Notes under the pieces: generated by a model
What the model saw: only the letters and a program-made list of their open reading frames with translations
Told to the model about the DNA's origin: nothing
The model's database searches: none
Part shown: in pieces, positions 1 to 7,041 of the stretch
Layout: each line of letters begins with the position of its first letter
Position numbering within the stretch: the first letter of the stretch is position 1
DNA from: an uncultured Succinatimonas sp.
Lineage (GTDB): Bacteria > Pseudomonadota > Gammaproteobacteria > Enterobacterales > Succinivibrionaceae
Length of the DNA stretch: 19,998 bases
Reading direction: 5' to 3'
Assembly: GCA_937896115.1 (NCBI GenBank)
Contig: CALBLB010000036.1
Location: 1 to 19,998 of the forward strand
Position numbers and translations under genes: made by a program

Positions 1-2
1 AT

Positions 3-107
3 TACCGAGGATTTAAAAAGCGCAGTTTAAAGCGGGTGTACTGTTACGGAATAGCTTTTTTCCGTAAGGAATGCTCCGTTGAAATTAAAGAACTGGAGAA
101 TGCCTAA
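3..107 (+). CDS. possible 3' end of an unidentified plus-strand gene (partial)
   Basis: The frame beginning at base 3 stays open for 34 codons and ends in TAA at 105-107. The other two plus frames stop within the first 30 bases. The peptide ends in a charged stretch (VEIKELENA) and resembles the tail of a real protein, but I cannot name it. A terminator hairpin starts 7 bases after the stop, and valS runs towards it on the other strand, which fits a convergent gene pair. The gene begins outside the window, so neither start nor family can be judged. A chance open frame of this length is possible. Confidence 0.4.
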   Translation, partial: YRGFKKRSLKRVYCYGIAFFRKECSVEIKELENA

Positions 108-110
108 TAA

Positions 111-138
111 AAAAGCAGATCACAAGGATCTGCCTTTT
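111..138. terminator. bidirectional intrinsic terminator between valS and the left-hand gene
   Basis: GCAGATC (115-121) pairs with GATCTGC (127-133) around the loop ACAAG. The stem is flanked by A residues on the left and CTTTT on the right. Read on the minus strand, it is followed by a T-rich run (TTTTTTATTA), so it should end the valS transcript. Read on the plus strand, it is followed by CTTTTAG, so it could also end the possible gene at 3-107. Confidence 0.65.
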
Positions 139-150
139 AGGATCTTGACT

Positions 151-177
151 CATGATCGCATGTTCAATGCGATCATG
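151..177. repeat. perfect 11-bp inverted repeat downstream of valS
   Basis: CATGATCGCAT (151-161) and ATGCGATCATG (167-177) form a perfect stem around the loop GTTCA, 11 bases beyond the valS stop codon. No T-run follows on either strand, so it is not a complete terminator on its own. It may stabilise the valS mRNA 3' end, act with the terminator at 111-138, or be a protein-binding site. Confidence 0.55.
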
Positions 178-188
178 AATAAAACGGA

Positions 189-3053
189 TCAGAGATTTTT
201 CATCTCTTCAATCTGTGCCTTAACTTTCTCAAGCTGAGTCTTGTTAAGTTCCAACTGAGCCTTGGCTCCTTCGATGATCTTGGCCGGAGCCTTGGAGATG
301 AAAGCTTCGCTCTTTAAGCGGGCTTCTGAAGAGGCGATCACACCTTCAAGTTTCTTTGCCATGCCAGTTAAGCGTTTGATCTCCGCATCTTTGTTCACCA
401 GATCTTTCATCGGGATCAATACTTCAGCAGTACGCAAAGGTTTTGAAGAGCAAGGAGGCAAATTGTCACCTGCTTTGACAAAAACGACTTTGTCGATATT
501 TGCCAGATTCTCAAGATAAGCAAAATACTTTTCGGTGTAATTTTCTTCTGCTTCTGAAGCTCCGCGCAACATAGGCGAGAGTTTTACCGAAGGACCTACT
601 TTCATCTCGGCACGCAGATTGCGCACTGAGGTTGCAAAATCCTTAAGCCAGGATACCGCTTCTTCGGCTTCATGATCTTTTACGTAGTCAGCACCGTCCG
701 GGTATGCTGCCGACATAATGGTATCGGTATGCATGCGTCCGAGCATAGGAGCGGTGATCTTCCAGATCACTTCGGTGATGAAAGGCATAACCGGGTGAGC
801 AAGACGCATGGTGGTTTCAAGTACGTCCACAAGATTCCAGGCAGTGGCATCTTTTTGCTCTTTGGTGAAATCACCGCGGAAGATCGATTTGGTAAATTCA
901 AGATACCAGTCGCAGAACTCGTTCCAGATGAACTCATAAAGTTTGGTGGCTACGTTGTCAAAACGGTAGCTTTCCAAAGCATCGATGACTTCGGTTATGC
1001 AAGTTAAAAGTTTGGAACGTATATAACGATCTGCCAGTGACAGATTAGCAAAATCAGGCTTTTCAAGTTTGCGTTCGCCTACATTCATAAGCGCAAAACG
1101 TGAAGCGTTCCAGATCTTGTTACAGAAATTGCGATAACCGTCCAGACGTTTCATATCCCAGTTGATGTCGCGGCCGTTTGAAGCCAGGGCACAAAGGGTA
1201 AAGCGCAGTGCGTCGGTACCGTGAGGGGCAATGCCGTCAGGGAACTGTTTGGCGGTACGTTTGGCGATCTTCTCGGCTATCTGCGGCTGCATCATGTTGG
1301 CAGTACGTTTGGCAATAAGTCCGTCTATGCCTATACCGTCTATCATGTCCAAAGGATCGATGACGTTGCCTTTGGATTTGGACATCTTCTTACCTTCTTC
1401 GTCACGTATGAGTCCCGTGACGTAAACGGTTTTGAAGGGTACCTGAGGATTGCCGTCTTTATCTTTCATAAAGTGCATGGTCATCATGATCATGCGGGCT
1501 ACCCAGAAGAAGATGATGTCAAAACCGGTAACCAGTACCGAAGTAGGATGGAAGGTTTCAAGTTCGACGGTCTTGTCAGGCCATCCCAAAGTTGAGAAAG
1601 TCCAAAGTGCCGAGGAGAACCAGGTGTCGAGTACGTCAGGATCGCGAGTCAATGCGACACTTGCGTCAAGTCCGTATTTTGAACGCACTTCATCTTCGTT
1701 TCTGGCAACGTAGACTTTGCCGTTAGCGTCATACCATGCGGGTATGCGGTGACCCCACCACAGCTGACGGGAAATGCACCAGTCCTGCAGATCATTCATC
1801 CAGGAGAAATACATGTTTTCGTATTGCTTGGGAACGAATTTGATCCTGCCGTCTTTTACGGCTTCCACTGCCGGTTTTCCAAGTACCGATGCTTTGACAT
1901 ACCATTGATCGGTGAGCATGGGTTCGATGGGAACTCCGCCGCGATCGCCAAAAGGCTGCGAGAGGGCATGATCTTCGATGTGATCTAAAAATCCCTGATT
2001 TTTTAAATCGGCAACCATGAGATCACGTGCGGCAAAACGCTCAAGAGCTCGATAGCGTTCGGGGATCGGAGCTTCATAAGTGGTCAGTACTTTACCGTCG
2101 CTGTCGAACACTTCGGCAACGTCGCGGATATGTGCGTCTTCAGTGAGTATGTTGACCATGGGCAACTTGTTGCGTTTACCTACTGCATAGTCGTTGAAGT
2201 CGTGGGCAGGGGTGATCTTTACGCATCCTGTGCCGGTGGTCATGTCGGCGTGAATGTCGGCAATGATTTTGATGCGACGTCCAACCAGAGGCAACAGCAG
2301 ATCTTTTCCCACTACGGATTTAAAACGCGGATCCGAAGGGTTGACGGCAACGGCCGTATCGCCTAAAAGGGTTTCAGGACGGGTAGTGGCTACCATAAGA
2401 TAGTCTTTACCGTCGTCGGTTTTTACTCCGTCTGCCAAGGGGTATTTCACATACCACATGAAACCTTTGACGTCTTTGTTTTCAACTTCAAGATCGGAGA
2501 TGGCGGTACGCAGCTTGGGATCCCAATTTACCAAACGTTTGCCGCGGTATATGAGTCCCTCATCGTAAAGGCGTACGAACACTTCAAGCACGGCGCGCGA
2601 AAGTCCTTCGTCCATGGTAAAGCGTTCGCGGCTCCAGTCCACGGAATCACCCAAACGTCTCATCTGACGGGTGATATTGCCGCCTGATTCGCCTTTCCAT
2701 TTCCACACACGCTCGATGAACTTTTCACGTCCTAAATCATGACGGGTAAGATGCTCTTCTTTGGCCAGTTTGCGTTCAACCACCATCTGTGTGGCGATAC
2801 CGGCGTGATCCGTTCCGCATTGCCACAAAGTGTTGTCGCCTTTCATACGGTGGTAACGGATCAGGGTGTCCATAATGGTCTGCTGGAAGGCATGTCCCAT
2901 ATGTAAAGAGCCGGTAACGTTAGGCGGCGGCAATGCAATTGAATAAGCTTTTTTGGAAGTATCGCCGCTGGGTTTGAAACAACCTTCCTCTTCCCATTTT
3001 TGGTAAATGCCGGCTTCAAAGTTTTCCGGCTGGTAAGTTTTTTCCATTTCCAT
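189..3053 (-). CDS. valS: valine--tRNA ligase (ValRS)
   Basis: Class Ia aminoacyl-tRNA synthetase that charges tRNA-Val with valine in the cytoplasm and edits misactivated threonine. At 954 residues it is full length (E. coli 951). The HIGH motif is HMGH at residues 51-54, within PPPNVTGSLHMGH. The KMSKS motif is at 556-560. The editing (CP1) domain shows TTRPETLLGD near 223-232 and PAHDFNDY near 282-289. The anticodon-binding region follows, then the long C-terminal coiled coil rich in K, E and L that is typical of ValRS. The E. coli protein begins MEKTY, so the second ATG (codon 3, at 3047) may be the true start. An AAGG lies about 11 bases before the first ATG. The gene follows leuS on the same strand after 78 bases that hold a hairpin. 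Confidence 0.98.
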   Translation of the reverse strand: MEMEKTYQPENFEAGIYQKWEEEGCFKPSGDTSKKAYSIALPPPNVTGSLHMGHAFQQTIMDTLIRYHRMKGDNTLWQCGTDHAGIATQMVVERKLAKEEHLTRHDLGREKFIERVWKWKGESGGNITRQMRRLGDSVDWSRERFTMDEGLSRAVLEVFVRLYDEGLIYRGKRLVNWDPKLRTAISDLEVENKDVKGFMWYVKYPLADGVKTDDGKDYLMVATTRPETLLGDTAVAVNPSDPRFKSVVGKDLLLPLVGRRIKIIADIHADMTTGTGCVKITPAHDFNDYAVGKRNKLPMVNILTEDAHIRDVAEVFDSDGKVLTTYEAPIPERYRALERFAARDLMVADLKNQGFLDHIEDHALSQPFGDRGGVPIEPMLTDQWYVKASVLGKPAVEAVKDGRIKFVPKQYENMYFSWMNDLQDWCISRQLWWGHRIPAWYDANGKVYVARNEDEVRSKYGLDASVALTRDPDVLDTWFSSALWTFSTLGWPDKTVELETFHPTSVLVTGFDIIFFWVARMIMMTMHFMKDKDGNPQVPFKTVYVTGLIRDEEGKKMSKSKGNVIDPLDMIDGIGIDGLIAKRTANMMQPQIAEKIAKRTAKQFPDGIAPHGTDALRFTLCALASNGRDINWDMKRLDGYRNFCNKIWNASRFALMNVGERKLEKPDFANLSLADRYIRSKLLTCITEVIDALESYRFDNVATKLYEFIWNEFCDWYLEFTKSIFRGDFTKEQKDATAWNLVDVLETTMRLAHPVMPFITEVIWKITAPMLGRMHTDTIMSAAYPDGADYVKDHEAEEAVSWLKDFATSVRNLRAEMKVGPSVKLSPMLRGASEAEENYTEKYFAYLENLANIDKVVFVKAGDNLPPCSSKPLRTAEVLIPMKDLVNKDAEIKRLTGMAKKLEGVIASSEARLKSEAFISKAPAKIIEGAKAQLELNKTQLEKVKAQIEEMKNL

Positions 3054-3099
3054 GAATTCTGTGGCCTTTTGCTGTTTTGCGTATAAATGTTGTCGGTAA

Positions 3100-3121
3100 C
3101 AGGGGCCTGATAAGGCCCCTG
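3100..3121. repeat. 8-bp GC-rich hairpin between leuS and valS
   Basis: CAGGGGCC (3100-3107) pairs with GGCCCCTG (3114-3121) around TGATAA, 10 bases after the leuS stop codon. In the direction of leuS transcription it is followed by TTACCGACAAC, not a T-run. It could be a weak or Rho-assisted terminator, or an mRNA-stabilising stem that tunes read-through into valS. The sequence alone does not decide between these. Confidence 0.5.
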
Positions 3122-3131
3122 AAAATTCAGG

Positions 3132-5729
3132 CTAGGCAGCGACTATGTTGACCAAACGTCCTTTGACGTAGATGGTCTTGCGCACGGTCTTGCCGTCTAA
3201 GTGACGCTTGATGTCTTCGTTTCCCAAAGCCAGTTTGATGATCTCGTCCTGCTCTAAATCCGGAGCTACGGTAATGCGTGAGCGGACTTTGCCGTTTATC
3301 TGGATGACCAGATTCATGTCCAAAGCTTTGAGGGCTTCAGGATCGGCTTTAGGCCATACCGCATCGTCGATGGTGCCGGCATTTCCCAGTATCTGCCAGA
3401 GTTTGAAGCAAAGGTGAGGAGTTACCGGATCAAGCATTATTACTACATCATTGTAAAGCTCGTGTAATAAAGCCTTGTCGGCGTCATTTTGGACTTTGAA
3501 CTTCTGCGCGCTGTTTAAAAGTTCCATGATGGCGGCAATTGCCGTATTAAAGGTCTGGCGACGCCCTATGTCGTCGGTAACCTTCTGAATGGTCAGATGC
3601 AATTCATGACGCAACTTGCGCTGTTCCTGGGTAAGCGCATTTAAGTCAAGTTTGCCGCTCTCACCAAGAGCGCAGAGATCCTGAACTTGTGACCAGAGTT
3701 TTCTTAAGAAACGCTGGGAGCCTTCAACTCCGGACTGACGCCATTCAAGCGTAAGTTCTGCAGGGGATGCGAACATCATGAACAGTCTTACCGTATCGGC
3801 ACCGTAAAGTTTGATCATGTCTTCAGGATCGATGCCGTTGGCCTTGGATTTAGACATCTTGATCATGCCGGCGTGATGCAATTCATGACCTTCATCGTCG
3901 CGGGCGCTGACGATGTTGCCTTTTTCGTCGCGTTCTACCTGAGCTTTAAGCGGAGATACCCAAACTTTTACCCCGTCCTTGCCGTTGTAATAGAAAGCGT
4001 CGGCAAGCACCATTCCCTGGCAAAGCAGACGTTTGAACGGTTCGTCATATTTGACCATTCCGGCATCGCGCAGGAGCTTGAAGAAGAAACGAGCATAGAG
4101 CAGATGCATGACTGCGTGCTCGATACCGCCTATGTACTGATCTACCGGCAACCAGTAATTGGCTTCTTTTTCGTCAAACATGCCTTGATCGTATCTTGGT
4201 GAGCAGTAACGGGCGTAGTACCAGGATGACTCCATGAAGGTATCGAAGGTGTCGGTTTCGCGAGTGGCGCTCTTGCCTTGATAAGTTGTCTTGTAGAAAG
4301 CAGGATCCTTCTTTAAAGGAGAGGTGACGCCGTCGATCTTTACGTCTTCGGGCAGTTTTACCGGCAATTCGTCATCAGGAACCGGAACCAATTCACCGCT
4401 TTCATCTACGGTGAGCATGGGAATGGGAGCTCCCCAGTAACGCTGGCGGGAGATGCACCAGTCGCGCAGACGGTAATTCACTTTGCGCTCTGCACAACCT
4501 AGGGAAATGAGCTTGTCGGCTATGGCTTTGAAAGCAGCCTCAAAGTCCATTCCGTCAAATTCACCTGAATTGAAAGCTATGCCGTGTTCGGTATAGGCCT
4601 GTTTTGAAATATCCAGCAAAGAGCCGTCGGCAGGCTTGATCACCGGGATTATTTCGATACCGTATTTCTTGGCAAATTCATAATCACGCTGATCGTGAGC
4701 CGGAACGGACATGACGGCACCGGTACCGTAATCCATGATCACGAAATTGGCCACGTAGACAGGTACCTTGCGTCCGTTTAAAGGATGTACGGCATAAAAG
4801 CCCGTGAACATGCCTTTCTTTTCCATGGTAGCGATGTCGGCTTCGGCACTCTTATGGGTACGGCATTCCTGACAGAAAGCCTCAAGCTCAGAATTGTTCT
4901 TGCAAGCTTCTTTTACCAGAGGGTGGTTTGCCGAAATGGAAATATAGGTAACCCCCATGAAGGTGTCGGGGCGGGTGGTGTAGACGGTAAAACTTTTATC
5001 GCTGTCGGCAACTTTGAAGGTAATGTTAAGACCTTCAGAGCGGCCTATCCAGTTGCGTTGCATGGTACGCACGCGCTCCGGCCAGCCTTCCAGTTTGTCT
5101 ATGTCTTTTAACAGTTCGTCGGCGTAGGCGGTGATCTTAAAATACCACTGCGGCAATTCGCGCTGTTCCACCTTCGCACCGCATCTCCAGCAGCATCCCT
5201 CTTCAACCTGTTCGTTTGCCAGTACGGTGTGATCAACAGGACACCAGTTGACGGTGGAAACTTTCTTGTAAACCAGTCCCTTTTTATAGAGTTGGCCGAA
5301 AAATTTCTGCTCCCATTTATAGTATTCGGGGCGGCAGGTGGCTACTTCTCGCTCCCAGTCATAGGCAAAGCCTAAAGACTTGAGCTGTTTTTTCATGTAG
5401 GCAATGTTGTCGTAAGTCCAGTCTCCAGGTTGTCTGCCGTTTTTTATGGCGGCATTTTCCGCAGGCATGCCGAAAGCATCCCAACCTATGGGAGACATGA
5501 CGTTTTTGCCGTTTAAACGTTGGAAGCGGGCAATTACGTCACCTATGGCGTAATTTCTTACGTGTCCCATGTGCAGACGTCCGGACGGATAAGGAAGCAT
5601 CACCAGGCAGTAATATTTTTCTTTGTGATCGTCTTCTACGGCATGGAAAGTTTGGTGTTCTTCCCAGTATTTTTGAACCTCTGGTTCGATTTCCTGAGGA
5701 TTGTATGGAATTTTGTCTTCGGCGGACAT
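3132..5729 (-). CDS. leuS: leucine--tRNA ligase (LeuRS)
   Basis: Class Ia synthetase that attaches leucine to tRNA-Leu, with post-transfer editing. The 865 residues match the bacterial length (E. coli 860). The N-terminal motif is PYPSGRLHMGHVRN, with HMGH at 53-56. Zinc-binding cysteines appear at 163, 179/180 and 183. The editing domain carries TTRPDTFMG (251-259) and the conserved aspartate at 346 in PAHDQRD. The signature WCISRQRYWGAPIP is near 424-437, and KMSKS is at 624-628. The start is well supported by a GGAG six bases before the ATG (bases 5736-5739). In E. coli leuS is followed by lptE and holA, but here valS follows directly. Upstream lies a divergent spacer shared with the L,D-transpeptidase gene. 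Confidence 0.98.
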   Translation of the reverse strand: MSAEDKIPYNPQEIEPEVQKYWEEHQTFHAVEDDHKEKYYCLVMLPYPSGRLHMGHVRNYAIGDVIARFQRLNGKNVMSPIGWDAFGMPAENAAIKNGRQPGDWTYDNIAYMKKQLKSLGFAYDWEREVATCRPEYYKWEQKFFGQLYKKGLVYKKVSTVNWCPVDHTVLANEQVEEGCCWRCGAKVEQRELPQWYFKITAYADELLKDIDKLEGWPERVRTMQRNWIGRSEGLNITFKVADSDKSFTVYTTRPDTFMGVTYISISANHPLVKEACKNNSELEAFCQECRTHKSAEADIATMEKKGMFTGFYAVHPLNGRKVPVYVANFVIMDYGTGAVMSVPAHDQRDYEFAKKYGIEIIPVIKPADGSLLDISKQAYTEHGIAFNSGEFDGMDFEAAFKAIADKLISLGCAERKVNYRLRDWCISRQRYWGAPIPMLTVDESGELVPVPDDELPVKLPEDVKIDGVTSPLKKDPAFYKTTYQGKSATRETDTFDTFMESSWYYARYCSPRYDQGMFDEKEANYWLPVDQYIGGIEHAVMHLLYARFFFKLLRDAGMVKYDEPFKRLLCQGMVLADAFYYNGKDGVKVWVSPLKAQVERDEKGNIVSARDDEGHELHHAGMIKMSKSKANGIDPEDMIKLYGADTVRLFMMFASPAELTLEWRQSGVEGSQRFLRKLWSQVQDLCALGESGKLDLNALTQEQRKLRHELHLTIQKVTDDIGRRQTFNTAIAAIMELLNSAQKFKVQNDADKALLHELYNDVVIMLDPVTPHLCFKLWQILGNAGTIDDAVWPKADPEALKALDMNLVIQINGKVRSRITVAPDLEQDEIIKLALGNEDIKRHLDGKTVRKTIYVKGRLVNIVAA

Positions 5730-6005
5730 CTTGATCTCCGTTTCAAATTGGCGCTTAAAGATCAGGTGTGATTGCGCACCAATCGTTAATACATGGTTAA
5801 ACCTTGTTACATTGTTAAATCCGACTATTTTAACGCATCAATAGGTGGATTGTCCCAAAAAAGCCCCGTTTTGGACCTAGCCTGAGATGTAAAAAGCGTC
5901 GCTACAGCCTAGTTTGGACCCCGAGCCGTCAAATGGTCTAAAATAACGTCAAACTTTTTGTAATGGTCCTGTGCTTGAGGACTTGAGTTTATCGGGTTTA
6001 TTTTT
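5730..6005. other. divergent intergenic spacer between leuS and the L,D-transpeptidase gene
   Basis: No gene is visible in these 276 bases, which must contain the promoters of both divergent genes. Visible structure includes TTTGGACC twice (5870-5877 and 5913-5920) and a hairpin of GTCC(C)AAAA (5852-5860) with TTTTGGAC (5869-5876). CGTCAAA occurs twice exactly 20 bases apart (5927-5933 and 5947-5953). TTTAACNATG is repeated on the minus strand, in the likely leuS leader. A weak plus-strand promoter may be TTGGAC (5914-5919) with TAAAAT (5939-5944), but its 19-base spacer is long. Confidence 0.5.
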
Positions 6006-6926
6006 ATGACAAAGCTTAGTGCAATGCTGACTGCGATCATGCTGGCGGCAACAGGATCGGCCCATGCCGGTTTAACCTACAGCGTTAATGATGCTACCCG
6101 TATGGTAGGCGAGGAGAGTGTTTACCGTATAGGTCGCGACGGTACTACCACCATGGAGTATGTGGCAGCCAAATATAAGTTGGGATTGTCAAACGTCATA
6201 GAAGCCAATCCCCAGGTTGATCCCATTGTGCCGCGTAAGGGTACTGAACTGGTTATCCCGCAGAAAGTGATCCTGCCTGATGCGGTACATGAAGGCATAG
6301 TACTTAATTCTGCGGAGATGCGCCTTTATTACTACACTCCTGGAAAAGTTGAAATTTTTCCCATAGGTATAGGTCAGCTTGGCAAGAGTACTCCTGTCAA
6401 TTGGGTTACCAAAGTGGAACGCAAAAAAGACGGACCTACCTGGACTCCTACGGCTGCCATGCGTGCAGAATATGCAGCTCAAGGTGAGATCCTGCCTGCA
6501 GTATATCCGGCAGGTCCTGACAATCCCATGGGTTTGTACGCTTTGTATGTCGGCAAACTCTATGCAATTCACGGAACCAATGCCGATTTCGGTATAGGTC
6601 TGCGCGTGTCCCACGGTTGCGTAAGATTACGCCATGACGACATCGCAAGGTTATTTCACATCGTGCCGGTAGGTACCAGAGTTGAGTTCATCAATCAGCC
6701 CATCAAACATTTCGTAGCCCCTGACGGAGGTATCTATATCGAAGTGCATCAGCCGCTGTCGCGTACTTCGGCTGAATTTGACGATGTGGATTCACAGGTT
6801 CCTTTTAACTTTACGCAAAGTGATCTCGAATTTTTTAAAACTCCGGGTATCGATCACGATCTTTTGGAGAAGGCTTTGCGTGAGCGCAGCGGGCGTCCCG
6901 TACTTTTAAATCCGGCGCAATTTTAA
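6006..6926 (+). CDS. L,D-transpeptidase, ErfK/YbiS family (periplasmic)
   Basis: Periplasmic peptidoglycan enzyme that cleaves a tetrapeptide stem and transfers it to an acceptor amine. In E. coli the close relatives ErfK, YbiS and YcfS attach Braun lipoprotein to meso-diaminopimelate. The 306 residues match that group (ErfK about 310). A signal peptide spans residues 1-21 (MTKLSAMLTA..., cleavage after AHA). A LysM-like segment covers about 38-85, including LSNVIEANPQVDP. The YkuD catalytic domain follows, with AIHGTN at 187-192 (His189) and SHGCVRLR at 202-209 (Cys205 as nucleophile). The whole length aligns with ErfK, including AEMRLYYY and PAGPDNPMGLYALY. The ribosome site is weak (GGG nine bases before the ATG), and there is no in-frame upstream start. 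Which acceptor it uses, Lpp or peptidoglycan, cannot be told from sequence. Confidence 0.93.
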   Translation: MTKLSAMLTAIMLAATGSAHAGLTYSVNDATRMVGEESVYRIGRDGTTTMEYVAAKYKLGLSNVIEANPQVDPIVPRKGTELVIPQKVILPDAVHEGIVLNSAEMRLYYYTPGKVEIFPIGIGQLGKSTPVNWVTKVERKKDGPTWTPTAAMRAEYAAQGEILPAVYPAGPDNPMGLYALYVGKLYAIHGTNADFGIGLRVSHGCVRLRHDDIARLFHIVPVGTRVEFINQPIKHFVAPDGGIYIEVHQPLSRTSAEFDDVDSQVPFNFTQSDLEFFKTPGIDHDLLEKALRERSGRPVLLNPAQF

Positions 6927-6928
6927 GC

Positions 6929-6950
6929 ACAGCCGCAAGCAAGCGGCTGT
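6929..6950. terminator. hairpin after the L,D-transpeptidase gene (possible weak terminator)
   Basis: ACAGCCGC (6929-6936) pairs with GCGGCTGT (6943-6950) around AAGCAA, immediately after the stop codon. The position and stem fit a terminator, but the following bases (TGCAGG) are not a T-run. Read-through into the next gene on the same strand is therefore plausible. Confidence 0.45.
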
Positions 6951-6962
6951 TGCAGGTGGCGT

Positions 6963-6991
6963 TTGAAAGTTAGTCTTACCGTCAGCAAAAT
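6963..6991 (+). promoter_or_regulatory. possible sigma70 promoter of the anchored exoprotein gene
   Basis: TTGAAA (6963-6968; 5 of 6 matches to the -35 consensus) and CAAAAT (6986-6991; 4 of 6 to the -10) are 17 bases apart. Transcription from it would start near 6998, inside the Shine-Dalgarno-like sequence at 6995-7002. That leaves very little leader and weakens the call. Read-through from the upstream gene is the alternative. Confidence 0.3.
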
Positions 6992-6994
6992 CCC

Positions 6995-7041
6995 AAAGGA
7001 GGCGGCGCTCTGAAAACACCGGGGCAAAGCGCCGATTTTCT
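6995..7041 (+). promoter_or_regulatory. Shine-Dalgarno sequence separated from its ATG by a hairpin
   Basis: A strong AAAGGAGG (6995-7002) lies 39 bases before the ATG at 7042, far beyond normal spacing. The next bases, CGGCGCT (7003-7009), pair perfectly with AGCGCCG (7028-7034) over an 18-base loop. Folding removes the intervening sequence and leaves seven bases (ATTTTCT) between stem and ATG, which is ideal spacing. No other good ribosome site lies near the ATG, and there is no in-frame ATG, GTG or TTG upstream before a stop at 6964. A hairpin that brings the ribosome site close to the start is known, for example in phage T4 gene 38. Confidence 0.5.

Noticed and set aside
262..2366. Several plus-strand open frames of 64-124 codons across valS
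   Set aside because: They lie antisense to an unambiguous full-length valS, have low-complexity or implausible sequences and no ribosome sites, and are shadows of its codon bias.
6189..6648. Minus-strand frames inside the L,D-transpeptidase gene
   Set aside because: They overlap a complete, motif-bearing gene on the plus strand and resemble no protein family.
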